The notes: generated by a model from the letters alone, not told the origin. A stretch of 64,000 nt of DNA from Anadara kagoshimensis (GCA_021292105.1 CM037861.1:50866920-50930919); one strand, 5' to 3'; shown: positions 47,730-59,816, counted from the first letter of the stretch. Made by a program: numbers and translations.

Positions 47730-48014
47730 TTGATAAAAAGAGATTGGTCAGTGGATGACTTGCTTAGAGAAAGACAAATCCTCCATCACAATATGAAATG
47801 TAAAGGGGAAAAGTTCTTAAGTAAGCAATATAAAGCTAACAAATATTATTTTGTACAAATGAAAAAATTCGATCCTTTAACCCTGAACCCTTTTAACAAC
47901 CTACGACTCACGCTGTCCTTGTACCGGTATCAGACATTATCAGTGCGTGATTACGATACAGCATCGACTGGTAAAGATGAAATATTGGATAAAGATGGAT
48001 ATACTTCGCGTTGA
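47730..48014 (+). CDS. Unrecognised ORF, 94 codons
   Basis: Hydrophilic, Lys/Tyr-rich, no known domain. It lies in an interval (47377-48370) without repeats I can name. It could be a decayed element or chance; I do not propose a function. Confidence 0.2.
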   Translation: MIKRDWSVDDLLRERQILHHNMKCKGEKFLSKQYKANKYYFVQMKKFDPLTLNPFNNLRLTLSLYRYQTLSVRDYDTASTGKDEILDKDGYTSR

Positions 48015-48377
48015 TTTAAACACTTAAACTTCTCCAAGTCCCTAACTCTACGCAAATTAAGGGGAAATGATATATATTCGCTTTTAATATGAAGGTATTA
48101 AACTGATGAATTTGTTTTACGATAAATTTACAAGAGTAAGTCGTTCATGCGCTTCATATAACAGTCCTCGATATACCGCTCATAAAATAAGATTAATCTT
48201 GAATTAAGTAGAAATGGGATGTGTATTCTGTTCTACTTGGCCGAGACCATACGAATCAATAGTGGTAACATTTCGCTGTGTTATGTGCGTTATTGAAATT
48301 GTTTGTACACGAAAATCATTTTATCTTGTATCTTATTAGGATGTTACATAGACATATATATAACTTACAGATAACAC

Positions 48378-48379
<2 letters not shown>

Positions 48380-48421
<42 letters not shown>
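48380..48421. repeat. (AAAT)n microsatellite
   Basis: About ten tetranucleotide units. Confidence 0.9.
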
Positions 48422-48483
48422 GCAATGGTAAATAAATATTTTTTCTTCTGTCTTTAAGAGAATTGCTGTTTTCAAATGGATTA

Positions 48484-48652
48484 AAATCAAACGAAAACAC
48501 ACCTTTTCATATTTAAATTACAATCCCAAAAGCAAAAAAAAAAAAAAAAAATTTTGAAAATTGGCAAATTTAGTTAAACACGTGAACTTTCATCATCAGG
48601 AAGTGATTTCGGATGATCCAAAAGGGTAAACACTATCTGTTTAGCTAGTTAA
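48484..48652 (-). mobile_element. PLE 3' tail, antisense, with an A-run expansion
   Basis: The element's AGCAAAGTAAAAACTTTG segment is replaced by a run of about 18 A (48533-48550); the rest of the tail is typical. Confidence 0.85.
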
Positions 48653-48876
48653 ACTGAATAACTGAGTGTTTAAGAAATCAAGAGCAAAAGAGTATCATAT
48701 TCATTGGAGGCAATGGCTTTTCTTCTTAATGCGTTATCCAGTGGTATATTTAAATGCTAACAAAACCAGATTTTGCTTTTTTATTAGCGTATTTTAAATA
48801 TTCACCATGCGCCTTTGATTAGTTGCAAAGATAGTTAGATTAGTTATTAACATGAAAACACGAGCTTTATAGACGT

Positions 48877-48880
<4 letters not shown>

Positions 48881-48922
<42 letters not shown>
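48881..48922. repeat. (AG)21 microsatellite
   Basis: Perfect AG run. Confidence 0.95.
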
Positions 48923-48924
<2 letters not shown>

Positions 48925-49305
48925 GTAATATAGTTATTTAGACCTTAGTCTAGTTGTAATCCTGTTTTAAATGGCTGTTTATTGATTGTTAAAACGTTCA
49001 TATAAACTCCCAAACAAAATTACCACGACATCACACATACGTCCAACTCAACTAAACTGTATCACGCACTCTCTTAATTTATTTAAACAGACGCTTTTAT
49101 CGGTAAATTCAAATTATACTAACGGTGTGGTGTCAATAACCTGCTTCGAATACTGTTTAATTTCAAAGTGTACCGTCGTCACATAGGGATTTACCATCCA
49201 ATATTAGCATATCTTCCTTTGTGTTGCTTAACGTATACCGCTACAAAGACTACAGGGAAGAGGGACCAATAAAATAAATAATACAGACAACAACAACAAT
49301 AATAA

Positions 49306-49307
<2 letters not shown>

Positions 49308-49338
<31 letters not shown>
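49308..49338. repeat. (AAT)n microsatellite
   Basis: About ten units; opens a Leu-rich minus-strand ORF that is not a gene. Confidence 0.9.
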
Positions 49339-49339
<1 letters not shown>

Positions 49340-49440
49340 TTAAAAAGTATTTTGAATAATTCAAATTTGGCAAAAAAGGAGATGAACCAAATCTGAATTC
49401 CTCACCTCAACTATCCTCTTCGTAATCGTTATCACATAGG

Positions 49441-49689
49441 TCAGAATATGTCTACATCTTGGTCTGTCATTGCCTGCCATCTTTCCGGGTGCCCAACTGC
49501 TCCAGCCCAATTGTGATTGTTCTTGATAGGTAGTCCTCCTCCATGTTTTCTTTGGTCAGCCAACTTTCCTCTTTCCTCCTGCATGCATGCCACGTCAGTG
49601 CTTTTGTATATATTTTGGTGTTGTTCTTTCTTAGTACGTGACCAGTCCATTGCCATTTCCTGTGTTCCATTTCCTGAAGCTAAGAACAA
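49441..49689 (-). pseudogene. LINE (non-LTR) reverse-transcriptase C-terminal fragment
   Basis: Two overlapping minus-strand frames read the usual ending of many LINE ORF2 proteins: KWQWTGHVLRKNNTKIYTKAL (in part) followed by W...RKEESWLTKENMEEDYL, equivalent to the W-x-GHVLR ... AL-W ... GRPK-x-TWRR pattern. A second frame then gives ERWQAM, equivalent to R-x-x-W-R-A. One frameshift separates the two parts, and everything upstream is lost. It is a short 3' fragment of unknown clade. Confidence 0.7.
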
Positions 49690-49779
49690 TTATGAAAACT
49701 AAAAAAGGTACTAATTGTAACACGCAGAAAGTAGCAGATCAATTGAAGAGCAATTTGTATAGCAATCATTAATACGCTA

Positions 49780-50885
49780 TGATACAAACTTGCGAAAAAT
49801 CGGCATAAAACAAACAAAAACACATAGTGAGACTACAGATCGCGAGTGTTAACGGAGACCGAAAGTAAAACCTAAATGATGCGATTGGCCTCATTCAATC
49901 TCACTTATTACAAAATAAGCACATGGTCTGATTACTGGTTGAGATTTTTAATGATCACTGAACATAATGGCAAAATGCTGTGAAAGCTCTTTCCATATTA
50001 CGTTAAAACACATACACGCGAAACAATACATATATAACAAACGATGACACATACTGAGACTGCAGATCGCGATTGTTGACGAGAACAGAATATTTCGGTA
50101 AAATGACGTGGTTAAGCTCTTGCAATCTTACTAAATACAATAAAAAGCACACTTTGACTACATATTTATTTATTTTGACTACAATTTCTGACGGGCATCG
50201 AATTCAGTGGCAAAGTGCTGAAGCTTTTCCATTGTACTTAATATAATATAAACACATGCTGTGGTTACTGATCGAGATTTTCGATGATGATGTGTAGGTT
50301 CTTTCCATCTTACGCTATAATACAAATGTGCGAAAAATACATTTATAACAACCAAAAACACACAATGAGACTACAGATAGCAAATGTTGACAGACACCGA
50401 ACATAAATGCAAAATGGTGCAGTTGGGCTCTTTCAGTCAAAAACAATCCATATCCAAATCACAATCCCAAAGAAAAGTTAAAAATTGAAAACTGACAGAC
50501 ACGTGAACTTTTACCATGCAAGTGAGGTCTAGTGCTCCGGAAGGGTAAGCATCTCCTTTTTAGCTAGCTACATCCGTCATGTGTATAATAAAAAATTAGC
50601 CTGAATGAACGGAGCATGGAGCTATGGGACTCCAAATATATTCACGGAAATACTGGACACAGAGACATCATATTTGTCAACAATATTGTAATGACGGTCA
50701 TAAAACTTTTTGTGGTCCTTGATATTCTGACTTAATACAATATAAACACGTATTGTGATTACACATTACAATGTTTGATGATTACCGAACATAATGACAA
50801 AATGGTGTGTTTAAGTTCTTTCCATCTTAATAAATTAAAACAAACAACACATTCTGAGACAACAGATACATATATCAGTCTGGTA
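49780..50885. repeat. Degenerate long-period tandem array, split by a PLE fragment
   Basis: Recurring phrases are CACAATGAGACTACAGAT, GTTGACG, CGAACATAATGCAAAATG and GCTCTTTCCATCTTA, each several times at roughly 120-270 bp spacing. The array resumes after the PLE fragment at 50437-50732. Confidence 0.7.
50437..50732 (-). mobile_element. PLE fragment, antisense, inside the array
   Basis: It runs from near the terminus (GTCAAAAACAATCCATATCC) to the LIKAL-like coding block, and sits inside an otherwise continuous degenerate array, so it arrived after the array formed. Confidence 0.85.
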
Positions 50886-51303
50886 CGTATAAGTCATTCT
50901 AGTACACACTCACTATATACCATCGTTTTTAAAGCCTATTTTATTATTGGTCTGCGCTACAATATATATTCAAATTAAGCATCTGAGTACAAGAACACTT
51001 GAAGTATTTAATTCAGCAGGCTGAACACTAATTAGTCTTACAAACACATAGTAAAATGCCTTAAATCATTAAATTAACAGGTTGTTTGGTTTCCCAGGAA
51101 ATCAAACGACGCAGTTACCGTTACAATAGCAACATGGTAAAACATAAATACAAATTAATCTGTAAATTCCTTACTTGAGCTGGGTTTGTTTGAATAAAGA
51201 AACAGTATCAATTTGAAATGTATTTTTTCGAATGTATCAATACGATATGTGCGGAATTGTTTGAACGTTTGCAAAGAACACTTTAGACAACATATGAACA
51301 TTA

Positions 51304-51395
51304 CCAAAAAAAGTTAAACGCACGAGCTTCCACCAGGGAAGTTGGGTTTTGTGCGCAGGCAGGGTAAGAACTTCCTGTTTACCCACCATAATTTT
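51304..51395 (-). mobile_element. PLE 3' tail scrap, antisense
   Basis: AGCTTCCACCAGGGAAGTTG and AACTTCCTGTTTACC; the terminus is lost. Confidence 0.75.
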
Positions 51396-51817
51396 GTCTA
51401 ATAAAAAATCAAATATATTATAACTGGTTAAATTTAGTGTCGATACATTTCAAATATTTTTTCAAAATGTTCCAAGTTTGAAATGAGACACCGGTAAAAA
51501 CGGGCGGAAGATAGGTTTCACAGATCGATATTATGATAGAAGATAGATAAATGGTTTGCCTGTTGTTTTGGTCATTTTAATGTTGTTTTTGAATCAACCC
51601 ACTAATGATACTTGGCATATTGAAGCTTATCGAGACAGCTAGCTGCCATTATAACAATACCGATTTTATAGCTTTCATTAATGTCAATTTAGGGTGAATA
51701 TTAGACATGAGATGTTAGAGTTTACCATAAATAAAATAATTCTACTGCTTGGTAAATAAAGTGGAAAATACTGAACAGGACTATCCTATGTCCGAGTTAA
51801 AATACAGCTATTTCCTG

Positions 51818-51885
51818 TTTTATCCGGTTTCTTAATTTGTCAGTTTTCAAAATTTTTGTTTGGACATGGACTAGGTTTATGTCTG
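51818..51885 (+). mobile_element. PLE terminal scrap, sense
   Basis: AATTTGTCAGTTTTCAAAAT and GGACATGGACTAGG match the last ~70 bp with internal losses. Confidence 0.6.
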
Positions 51886-52313
51886 ATTTAATGTTAATGG
51901 CTACTTATTAAGAACTATTAAATCAATTAAATAATTAGATTGCATAATTTAATAATTCTATCTGTTAATTATACAAATACCAGAATTGACACCTACCGTA
52001 TTACAAAGTTTTCTGTTTATAATAAGCTTTGCTTGGGCCTTGCAGGAAGGGGGATGATCTAATCGCTTGTACTTACTGCTTTTCTTTAATTAATAATTAG
52101 CGAAAATACTCTTGATTTTTTGTGTCGAATTAAAATTAGACCTTGCATTAACTTTTAAAATTTTAAAATGCTTCACTGTCGACATATAAAATTTTTGTAA
52201 CAACAGAAATGAGAAACCAGTAAAATTATTTTTTATGAAAGGAGCGAGGTGATGTAAAATAGATCTGGAGTGCAATGGATAAAATATTAGCATAGAAAGT
52301 TGACTTCTGAAAC

Positions 52314-52434
52314 TGGACCGGCTTGCACAAAGCTTAATCAAAGTTAATTTTTAATTAAACCATGATTCGCACAACGCTAAATAGTTTGTTTAATTAATGG
52401 ATAACTTTAATTAAGCTTTGTGCAACCCGGTCCA
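52314..52434. mobile_element. 121-bp foldback element
   Basis: It begins TGGACCGG and ends CCGGTCCA. The arms (TTGCACAAAGCTTAAT and its complement, continuing to AAGTTA) pair for about 35 bp with few mismatches. It is AT-rich inside, with no ORF. The form is that of a MITE; the family is unknown. Confidence 0.82.
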
Positions 52435-52621
52435 GGTTTTATAGAAATCAATGTTTTGAGCAATAAGTCAGTCAAACACTATAGAGGCGTCATAAGAAAA
52501 CAAAACTCGGACAATAGTTACATTTTGTATGATATAGAAGGACAGATACGTGTCGAGTGATGACAACACTATTTATCAAATTCTGGTTTGATTGGATGAT
52601 TTTTCTTTTTTAATGGAAAGA

Positions 52622-52745
52622 ATAAAAAACAATTACACCAGCCGATGTACAAATCATAGTACAAAAACCTTTGAAAACTGGCAAAAGTTAAACACTTGAC
52701 CTTCCACCAGGCAAGTAGGACCGGGTGCTCCGGAAGAGTAAGCAC
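52622..52745 (-). mobile_element. PLE 3' tail, antisense, at an inverted junction
   Basis: From near the terminus to GGAAGAGTAAGCAC, where it meets a sense copy with no spacer. Confidence 0.85.
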
Positions 52746-52977
52746 TATGTCTCTGTGTCCAGGATTGCCCTGGATATATTTGACGTCCCATAGTTTCATA
52801 ATTTTGATTACACACGTGGCAGGTTAAGCTAGCTAAACAGGGGGTACTTACCCTTCCGGAGCACCCGGCATCACTTCCCTGGTGAAAGTTCACGTGTCTA
52901 ACCTGACTTCTCAGTTCCAACGTTTTTACTTTGCTTCTAGATTGTGATTCGGACATGAATTAGTATGTTTGTTTTTA
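52746..52977 (+). mobile_element. PLE 3' fragment, sense
   Basis: It begins in the last codons (VSVSRIALDIFDVP) and runs to GTTTGTTTTTATTA. With 52622-52745 it forms a head-to-head pair with both termini outward. Confidence 0.88.
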
Positions 52978-53585
52978 TTACTATCATCTTGCTACTGGAA
53001 GTTAAGACTTTGGTACACTAGAGTGAAGGAAAAACTATAAGAACCAAATTCCAATTCCACTTGTTTAAATAATATCTCTGAGTTTACACATATACTTCAG
53101 AAGTAAATGAGAAACGTCAAACTTGTATAAAATATGGAAGATTTTTGTTTGTGTTAGCGGATATTATAGATGTGATCAGTGAATCGCGGATTTTTATATT
53201 ATTAATATAATGATTTATTATATTGTTTAAGTCGACATTTACTCCTTACAGACAAGCCGGTATAGCCGTCAGTCTATTAATTACACTCACAGACGACTCT
53301 ATCTAAAGAAAATGGTCTTGTAAGGAAACTCTCTACATGTCGCTGGTCGATGTATTGGTTTTAATCATGAGAAAAGATCATTTTATATACGTTCTAGATT
53401 GAAGGTTGTAATTCATCGTGATGCTAAACAAGTATTTCGACTTTAGTACATGTTGTCTACCTATCAATTTACATAACGAAAAATGAAATTAACCTACTTA
53501 GCAATTTGATTTAATATTGGTTTGTCTGTTGTCTTCTATATACAATCCTTTGCAGTACCACTTGGCTGGTCAACAGCTAGACTGG

Positions 53586-53725
53586 AGGTAGTTGCCCTTC
53601 CGTAGCACCCAGCCTCACTTACCAAGTGGTAGTTAACGCATTTAACTAAATGTGTTAGTTTTCAAAGTTTTAACATTGTTGATGGATTGTGATGTGAACA
53701 TGGCCTGGTATGTTTTTGATTGGCT
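53586..53725 (+). mobile_element. PLE 3' tail, sense, decayed
   Basis: GCCCTTCCGTAGCACCCAG and CCTCACTTACC match; terminus TATGTTTTTGATTG. Confidence 0.82.
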
Positions 53726-55140
53726 GAGTTTCCAGTGCTTTTGAAGTCAATATATGCTTGTCTACAGTTTTGCCTTTAGCTGAAGACGTTTGTATATGAT
53801 TGTCATTATTTTGACTGAAGCAATCAACCATTGTCATCATGTAGAGAATACAAGGATGCTACTGCAATCATAAGATTAATCATTTTGAAATAAAATGTAT
53901 AACATACGGATAAAGCAGGCATGCAAATATGAATTGCGATAACTTTGTACCTAATTATATAAGACATCTGTTAGGCTTCCATGTTCTTTCTTGGTAGTTG
54001 GAATCTGAGGATCATCACAACCTAAACCATGAGCAGCAAAAGCAACCAAAACACGGACAGCCTACAAAACTTATTAACTCGTCTTAGGTATAAGGGACAT
54101 CGGATCAAACGATCAAGTTTCTTTTCCCTATGACATAAAGAATGGGCCAAGATAAATTTAGGATGAAACCGATAGCTTTGATTAAGGATTCAAAAGTTTT
54201 GAAAATTGAAAAAATGGAAATTATAAAAACATGTTTCTAGCATGGAAGCGTGTTTGGTTTAGCACTTATTAGCGCATAAAGTAAAGTGGACCCAATTTTC
54301 AATTCCCAATTCGACATTGCATTTTCCCAGTGCAAGATCATTAACCATAGGTTATTCCGTTTTTTTATCACACGGGGGCTTAAATGATAATAAAAATATT
54401 ACTATAGCTCCCTTGTTTTCGATAAACACGTGATATTTTTTACTATATAACATACTTATAGATAAGTTGTACAAATGTACAATATTGTGTAGCTTAGTTC
54501 TCAACATGTAGATCAACAAAAATTAACAGATATTATACGTAATTATTAACTAGGGATTTCGTCCCTACTATTTCACATGATAGGCCAACAGAATAATAAT
54601 AAAGAACTTGTTTTATTCAAAACACTCATCCCAGGGAACAAATAAACACACAACCTTTAGTCTTAAATTTCATTAGACTCTTGGAAGTGTTCTTCGTGGA
54701 AATATAATGCTTTCTGAAAGAAAATAAATAATGGTGATATTAACTAAAAATCAATAATACTCGCGCTTTACTTTTAAATGCAGTTTGTTGGGTGGTATGC
54801 GTGTAGTTAGTTAATGTAGATACATATAGTATATATAATATTGAATCTCTTGGACTTAAGTTTTCACGCAGCCTAACACGCAATCTCGAACATACAAGAA
54901 CATCCATTATCCGATCTTGGCTACATTGGCTTTTACCAAATACATGTTTTTCAGATAAAACTACATTCTTCAACACATTATAAAAATGCTTTTATTTCAT
55001 GTTTATTTTTTGTTTGTTCAATTTTTGATGAAACAAATAATAAGCTTATTTTTAAATGTGTAAGTGTGCGTGATCACACATAATGTGGACAACAACTGGT
55101 TGTCAACGTGGGATGTTAAGAATTAAATCAGGCAATAAAC
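53726..55140. other. No element recognised
   Basis: AT-rich intronic sequence; the minus ORF at 54740-54976 has no known domain. Confidence 0.4.
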
Positions 55141-55317
55141 TACAGTCGAACCTGTCTATAAAGGATACCCAAGGGAACCAGTGAATGTGGCCTTCATTGA
55201 CAGGTGGTCATTATATAGAGGTTAAAATAACATGAATATGAAGCACATTTTACTGGTCTTTATCTAAGAGCAGGAGATCCTTATATAGAGGTGGTCTTTA
55301 AGGGAAGCTTGACTGTA
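55141..55317 (+). mobile_element. TA-flanked TIR element (MITE-like)
   Basis: 177 bp, TACAGTCGAACCTGTC at the left and CTTGACTGTA at the right; same family as 215-584. Confidence 0.78.
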
Positions 55318-55438
55318 TTAGAATAAGGCCATTGGACGTTATTTAACCATTATAATTGGTACAAGGCTTGAGTCTTATAACAAGTTGTCCCAACATGACT
55401 TTATAGTGTAGCTTGGTTTTTTATTATTATTTCTTTGG

Positions 55439-55442
55439 TTTT

Positions 55443-55464
<22 letters not shown>
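55439..55464. repeat. Poly(T) tract then (GT)n
   Basis: 26 T followed by five GT units. Confidence 0.9.
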
Positions 55465-55474
<10 letters not shown>

Positions 55475-55929
55475 TCATGATTACTCTGGCCACTTCCAAA
55501 TACATCTTTGTCATTTAGACTTTCCAATGAATAATTTCACTCGAATTGGTTGTAAATGCGTTTTTGATTCTCTGGTTCAGAACAATGATGTATGCTATTG
55601 TTTTCCTATAGTGATGCGTTAAAGATTTGTCATGAATCTAACTCAGAATTATTAAATAATTCATTCTAACACAGCACATTAAAAGACTGGCATGTTCGTC
55701 TTTAAGTAGCTGTATTCATAAGACGAAATTGATGATTATTGAAAACATGGAGTCAATTGTTTGATGTGATATAACGCATTCAAAGAAGTCACGTGTCACT
55801 CTCTTTTGCCATTAATCATAACAAAATCAAATTAGCATGCGTCAGAACAGCTTCAGTTTTATTCCAAATTACGTAAAATTTCTTGATAGAGGAAATGCAC
55901 GTTAAGTGGGCTAATAAATCAAATCGACT

Positions 55930-56550
55930 TAAAGCTGTAATCGAGTGAATGTAGTGTTTAAAAGAAAATAAGTAAGAATTATAGAAGATTAGCAAATATG
56001 GTGAGGGAAGGAAAGTCCCAGTCGAAATTATATCGTCTTATATCGAGTTGTCACCAGCTATAAGTGGGCTCGGCTGAAATCTGTAATCGAGTAATTATAG
56101 TGTTTATAGGGAAATGAGTAAGAATTATAGAAGATTAGTAAATATGGTGAGGGAAGGAAAGTCCCAGTCCAAATTTTATCGTCTTGTATCGAGATGTCAC
56201 CAGTTATAAGTGGGATCGGCTGAAATCTGTAATCAGAGAATGTGGTGTTTATAAGGAAATAAGTAAAAATTATAGAAGATTGGGTAATATGTTGAGGGAA
56301 GGAAAGAGGGAGGTAGTAGTCCCGAGACTTCATATCGAGACTTCACCAGCTATAAGTGGGTTAATAAAATTTGATCGGCTTAAATCTATGATCGAATGAG
56401 TATAGTGTTTAATGTTATAAGAGAATTAATATCATCGTAGTTAAGTAAATAGTGCTAAAGAAGAAAAAAGAGGGAGGTAGGGACTTCAGTCAAAAAATTA
56501 ATTTATCGTCTTATATCGAGACCTCACCAACTTTAAGCAAAATTACAGAA
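55930..56550. repeat. ~146-160-bp tandem repeat, four units
   Basis: GAAATCTGTAATCGAG-like phrases start near 55935, 56080, 56227 and 56380; units share TAAGAATTATAGAAGATTAG and GAGGGAAGGAAAG. ORFs at 56058-56333 (minus) and 56184-56399 (plus) are readings of the array. Confidence 0.82.
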
Positions 56551-57224
56551 ATGCATACTCAGAGAATGCGTCGAACGGAACAGTCTGCAAATCTATTTTA
56601 TCAAGCGATGTAACAAAATTAAAAAAAACACCTTTTACTGTATATTGTTGCATACCGGAAACGGATATGTCAAAACGTTTTGGTAAAACATAAAACAGTA
56701 GAATGTTAAAGTATTATTAACACTGACTTTTTAAATTATTAATTATTAATTGACAACAAAAATCATCAAAATATATCAGCAGTTTGTCTATTTTTGTATG
56801 TTTTACATAGATCTTCCTTATATGGTAAAAAAATAATTTAATGACAAAACTAAAATCCACCAATGGCATCGAATTTCCAATTTACGGAAGTAAAATTTTC
56901 ATGTTGATCCTTTATCTTGCTTGTTTCTAATATTAGTTTGTAACATTATTTAATAATACTGGGGATATTTCATACTGTGAAAAAATGAGGATCGGTGACG
57001 GATCTATCGCAATAGGAACCAGATGGGTCCATATTGTCATTTCTATGTATCGGCGGTACTTAATTTGGTATATTTGCTACAATATGGTCCAAAGTGTACT
57101 GACCAGTCAAAATTCGACATTCCAGTTTTATTAGAGCTGGCTTTATCAGTATCAGTCAATACGACATTTTCAATAAAGCAGTTCTATGTGATTTGAGATC
57201 TAGTCTTGATATATATTGTTGGGT

Positions 57225-57490
57225 AATTATACCCCCCGCTTAAAACGAGGGGGGTATATAATGATAGGGGTGTCCGTCCGTGTGTCCGTCCTTTCGTCTT
57301 TCTGTTACACCTTAGGGTACCTATCTCTTATCCGCAACTCCTCCTAAACCCTTCAATGGATTTTCATGAAACTTTCACACAATCTTTGTGATATAATGTA
57401 GATGTGCACCTCCTATTTAAAAATTTGATCCGATGGATTTTTGGGAGCGGGGGTATTTTTTGTGAGCTTGTGGCTCACAGTTTTTCTAGT
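57225..57490 (+). repeat. Interspersed repeat with a terminal C6/G6 hairpin
   Basis: It starts with the hairpin ATACCCCCC (57229-57237) / GGGGGGTAT (57249-57257), then a GTGTCCGTCCGTGTGTCCGT block, TTCAATGGATTTTCATGAAA, and ends TGTGAGCTTGTGGCTCACAG, itself a small inverted repeat. It is more GC-rich than its surroundings. From memory, similar blocks are common in marine invertebrate genomes; the class is unknown. Confidence 0.65.
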
Positions 57491-57791
57491 AATAGTTCTA
57501 AACTCGTGAAAAAACAACCGCTACATTGCGACATGTAATTACATAAAATTAAAATAAAAGATAGGAAAAACTTGATAAAATCTTACACGTGGTGGTTTAA
57601 GTGACAACATAATGTAAAAGTGTTAAACTGGTTAATATAAGAGTTTTACTCTTGTTCCAGGATCCTTATTTGTTAAATTGTTTCATTATGTTATTGATTT
57701 GATTTTCAAATAAATATTGTTTAAACTAAAAGTGTTAACATGGTATAACAAAAAAGTATCAACACAAAACGTCGTAAATGGAAGTTATATA

Positions 57792-58135
57792 GAGAACCTG
57801 CTAAATGTGTTACCTCAGCCTAATGACTGAGATATCTCAACAGAAATAGAGAACCTGCTAAATGTGTTACCTCAGCCTAATGACTGAGATATCTCAACAG
57901 AAATAGAGAACCTGCTAAATGTGTTACCTCAGCCTAATGACTGAGATATCTCAACAGAAATAGAGAACCTGCTAAATGTGTTACCTCAGCCTAATGACTG
58001 AGATATCTCAACAGAAATAGAGAACCTGCTAAATGTGTTACCTCAGCCTAATGACTGAGATATCTCAACAGAGATAGAGAACCTGCTAAATGTGTTACCT
58101 CAGCCCAATGACTGAGGTATCTAAACAGAGATAGA
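57792..58135. repeat. 57-bp tandem repeat, six units
   Basis: GAGAACCTGC starts at 57792, 57849, 57906, 57963, 58020 and 58077. The first four units look identical and the last two differ slightly. Each carries CTCAGCCTAATGACTGAG, a hairpin with 5-bp arms. Confidence 0.95.
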
Positions 58136-58307
58136 TGAGATATTATTTTTCAAAGTTTGGTTTGAAAAAAAAAACTACTGGATATCATTCTGTAATTTGA
58201 TACAGTGTCCTTCAAGATTTATAAGTTTTAAAATCAGTGATTTTAGTATGCCTTTAATGTGTCTTGTTTTCTTGTTTCTTGGTTCTATTGACTATTGTAA
58301 TGTACAT

Positions 58308-58342
58308 AATAATATTAATATTAATAATAATAATAATAATAA
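58308..58342. repeat. (AAT)n microsatellite
   Basis: It encodes the Asn run in a chance ORF (58197-58475). Confidence 0.9.
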
Positions 58343-58629
58343 TTTATTGCTCAAACACAATTTACATAATTGGTTAAGACAATATAAAATATTTAACAAA
58401 ACAAACATTATACAAATTTACAAATATGTTGTTTTCAGCAACAGGTTAGTTATAAACAATTATATTCTTTATTGAGGGACTTTAATTATCCGAACATCCA
58501 ATATGCATCAAGTAGAATATTATTTTTTATTTTATATCAAAATAATTTCTTTTGTAACTCCTTCGTTTGAGATTTTTTGACATCACAGTGGTTTCATACT
58601 TCGTAATATCTTCATCCTATGTTCAACAC

Positions 58630-59041
58630 CACGGTAGTTCATACCACGTATAGCCCTCGTCCTTCTTTCACACCTTTGATAGTTTTATCCCACGTATAGT
58701 CCTCGTCCTTTTTTGACACCATGATAGTTTTATCACATGTATAGCCCTCGTCCTTCTTTGACACCGTGATAGTTTATCCCAAAGATAGTTTTATCCCACG
58801 TATAGCCCTCGTCCTTAATTCGAAACAATGATAGTTTTATCCCACGTATAGCCCTTCTCCTTCTTTGACACCATGATAGTTTTATTCTGCGTATAGCCCC
58901 CGTCCTTCTTTGACACCATGATAGTTTTATCCCACATATACCCCTTGTCCTTCATTCGACACAATGATAGTTTTATCCGACATATAGCCTTCGCCCTTCA
59001 TTCGACACCAAGATAGTTTTATCCAACGTATAGCCCTCGTA
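58630..59041. repeat. 45-46-bp minisatellite, about nine units
   Basis: Unit phrase GATAGTTTTATCCCACGTAT plus AGCCCTCGTCCTTC; TAGTTTTAT starts at 58680, 58725, 58832, 58877, 58922, 58968 and 59014. Confidence 0.9.
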
Positions 59042-59687
59042 TGTTACTTCAATCAGCAATAAACTATACATGTATTAAACATTTTATTTTTGAACCAAAA
59101 TCGTTACAGAATGACATGAAATCTACAACATCTCGTAATCTTTAAAGCTAAATCTTGTACCAGTTAGAATTAAATACCATCTAGCAATCAAACTGAAATT
59201 GCTGACAACTTCAAAACGGAAATTTTTTCTCTAATACTGACAGTACGCATGGATATCAGACGGTTTTGTAAATTAAAATACAACACTTTTAGAGCCGAAA
59301 AAATCCGATAATTGCCTTCTAGTGAAATAAACGATATATTGGCATGCCAGTATTGAAATAAATGGGTACAGATCGTGACTTGAATTGTTCCATGTACACA
59401 TAGATTTTATATGGGTACAGAACGTGTCTGGAATTTTTTTACATCTATAAGGGTACAGATATGTGTATATTTTATGCGCATCATATCTTATAAATCATCA
59501 ACTTAAGATGTATAAATGTTTGTTCAATTGTTTATTGCAGATTTTATCCCTATACTAAGCATAAAAATCAATTTTCTGTTTGATTGTTATTTTTCCAGAT
59601 TTCCAACAGTACATACACGTATTTCGATTACATGTTGCACTTTTAATTTAAATGACATTATGGCTAAATACTGAAACAAAAACAAAA

Positions 59688-59816
59688 AAGTATATACAAT
59701 TAACCATTGAACTGTCTAGAAATTGCTTTAACTTCTATTCCCGTGCAAAGCAAACTGAATAAACTGGCACTACAGACGCCATTTCTAGACAGTTCAATGG
59801 TTAATTGTATATACTT
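59688..59816. mobile_element. 129-bp element with perfect 36-bp inverted repeats
   Basis: Left arm 59688-59723 (AAGTATATACAATTAACC...) and right arm 59781-59816 are exact complements, separated by a 57-nt non-complementary loop. Perfect pairing in an otherwise decayed intron points to a recent insertion or a constrained hairpin. No ORF belongs to it. Confidence 0.85.

Noticed and set aside
58197-58475. 92-codon ORF with an Asn run
   Set aside because: It spans an (AAT)n microsatellite and has no domain; judged chance.
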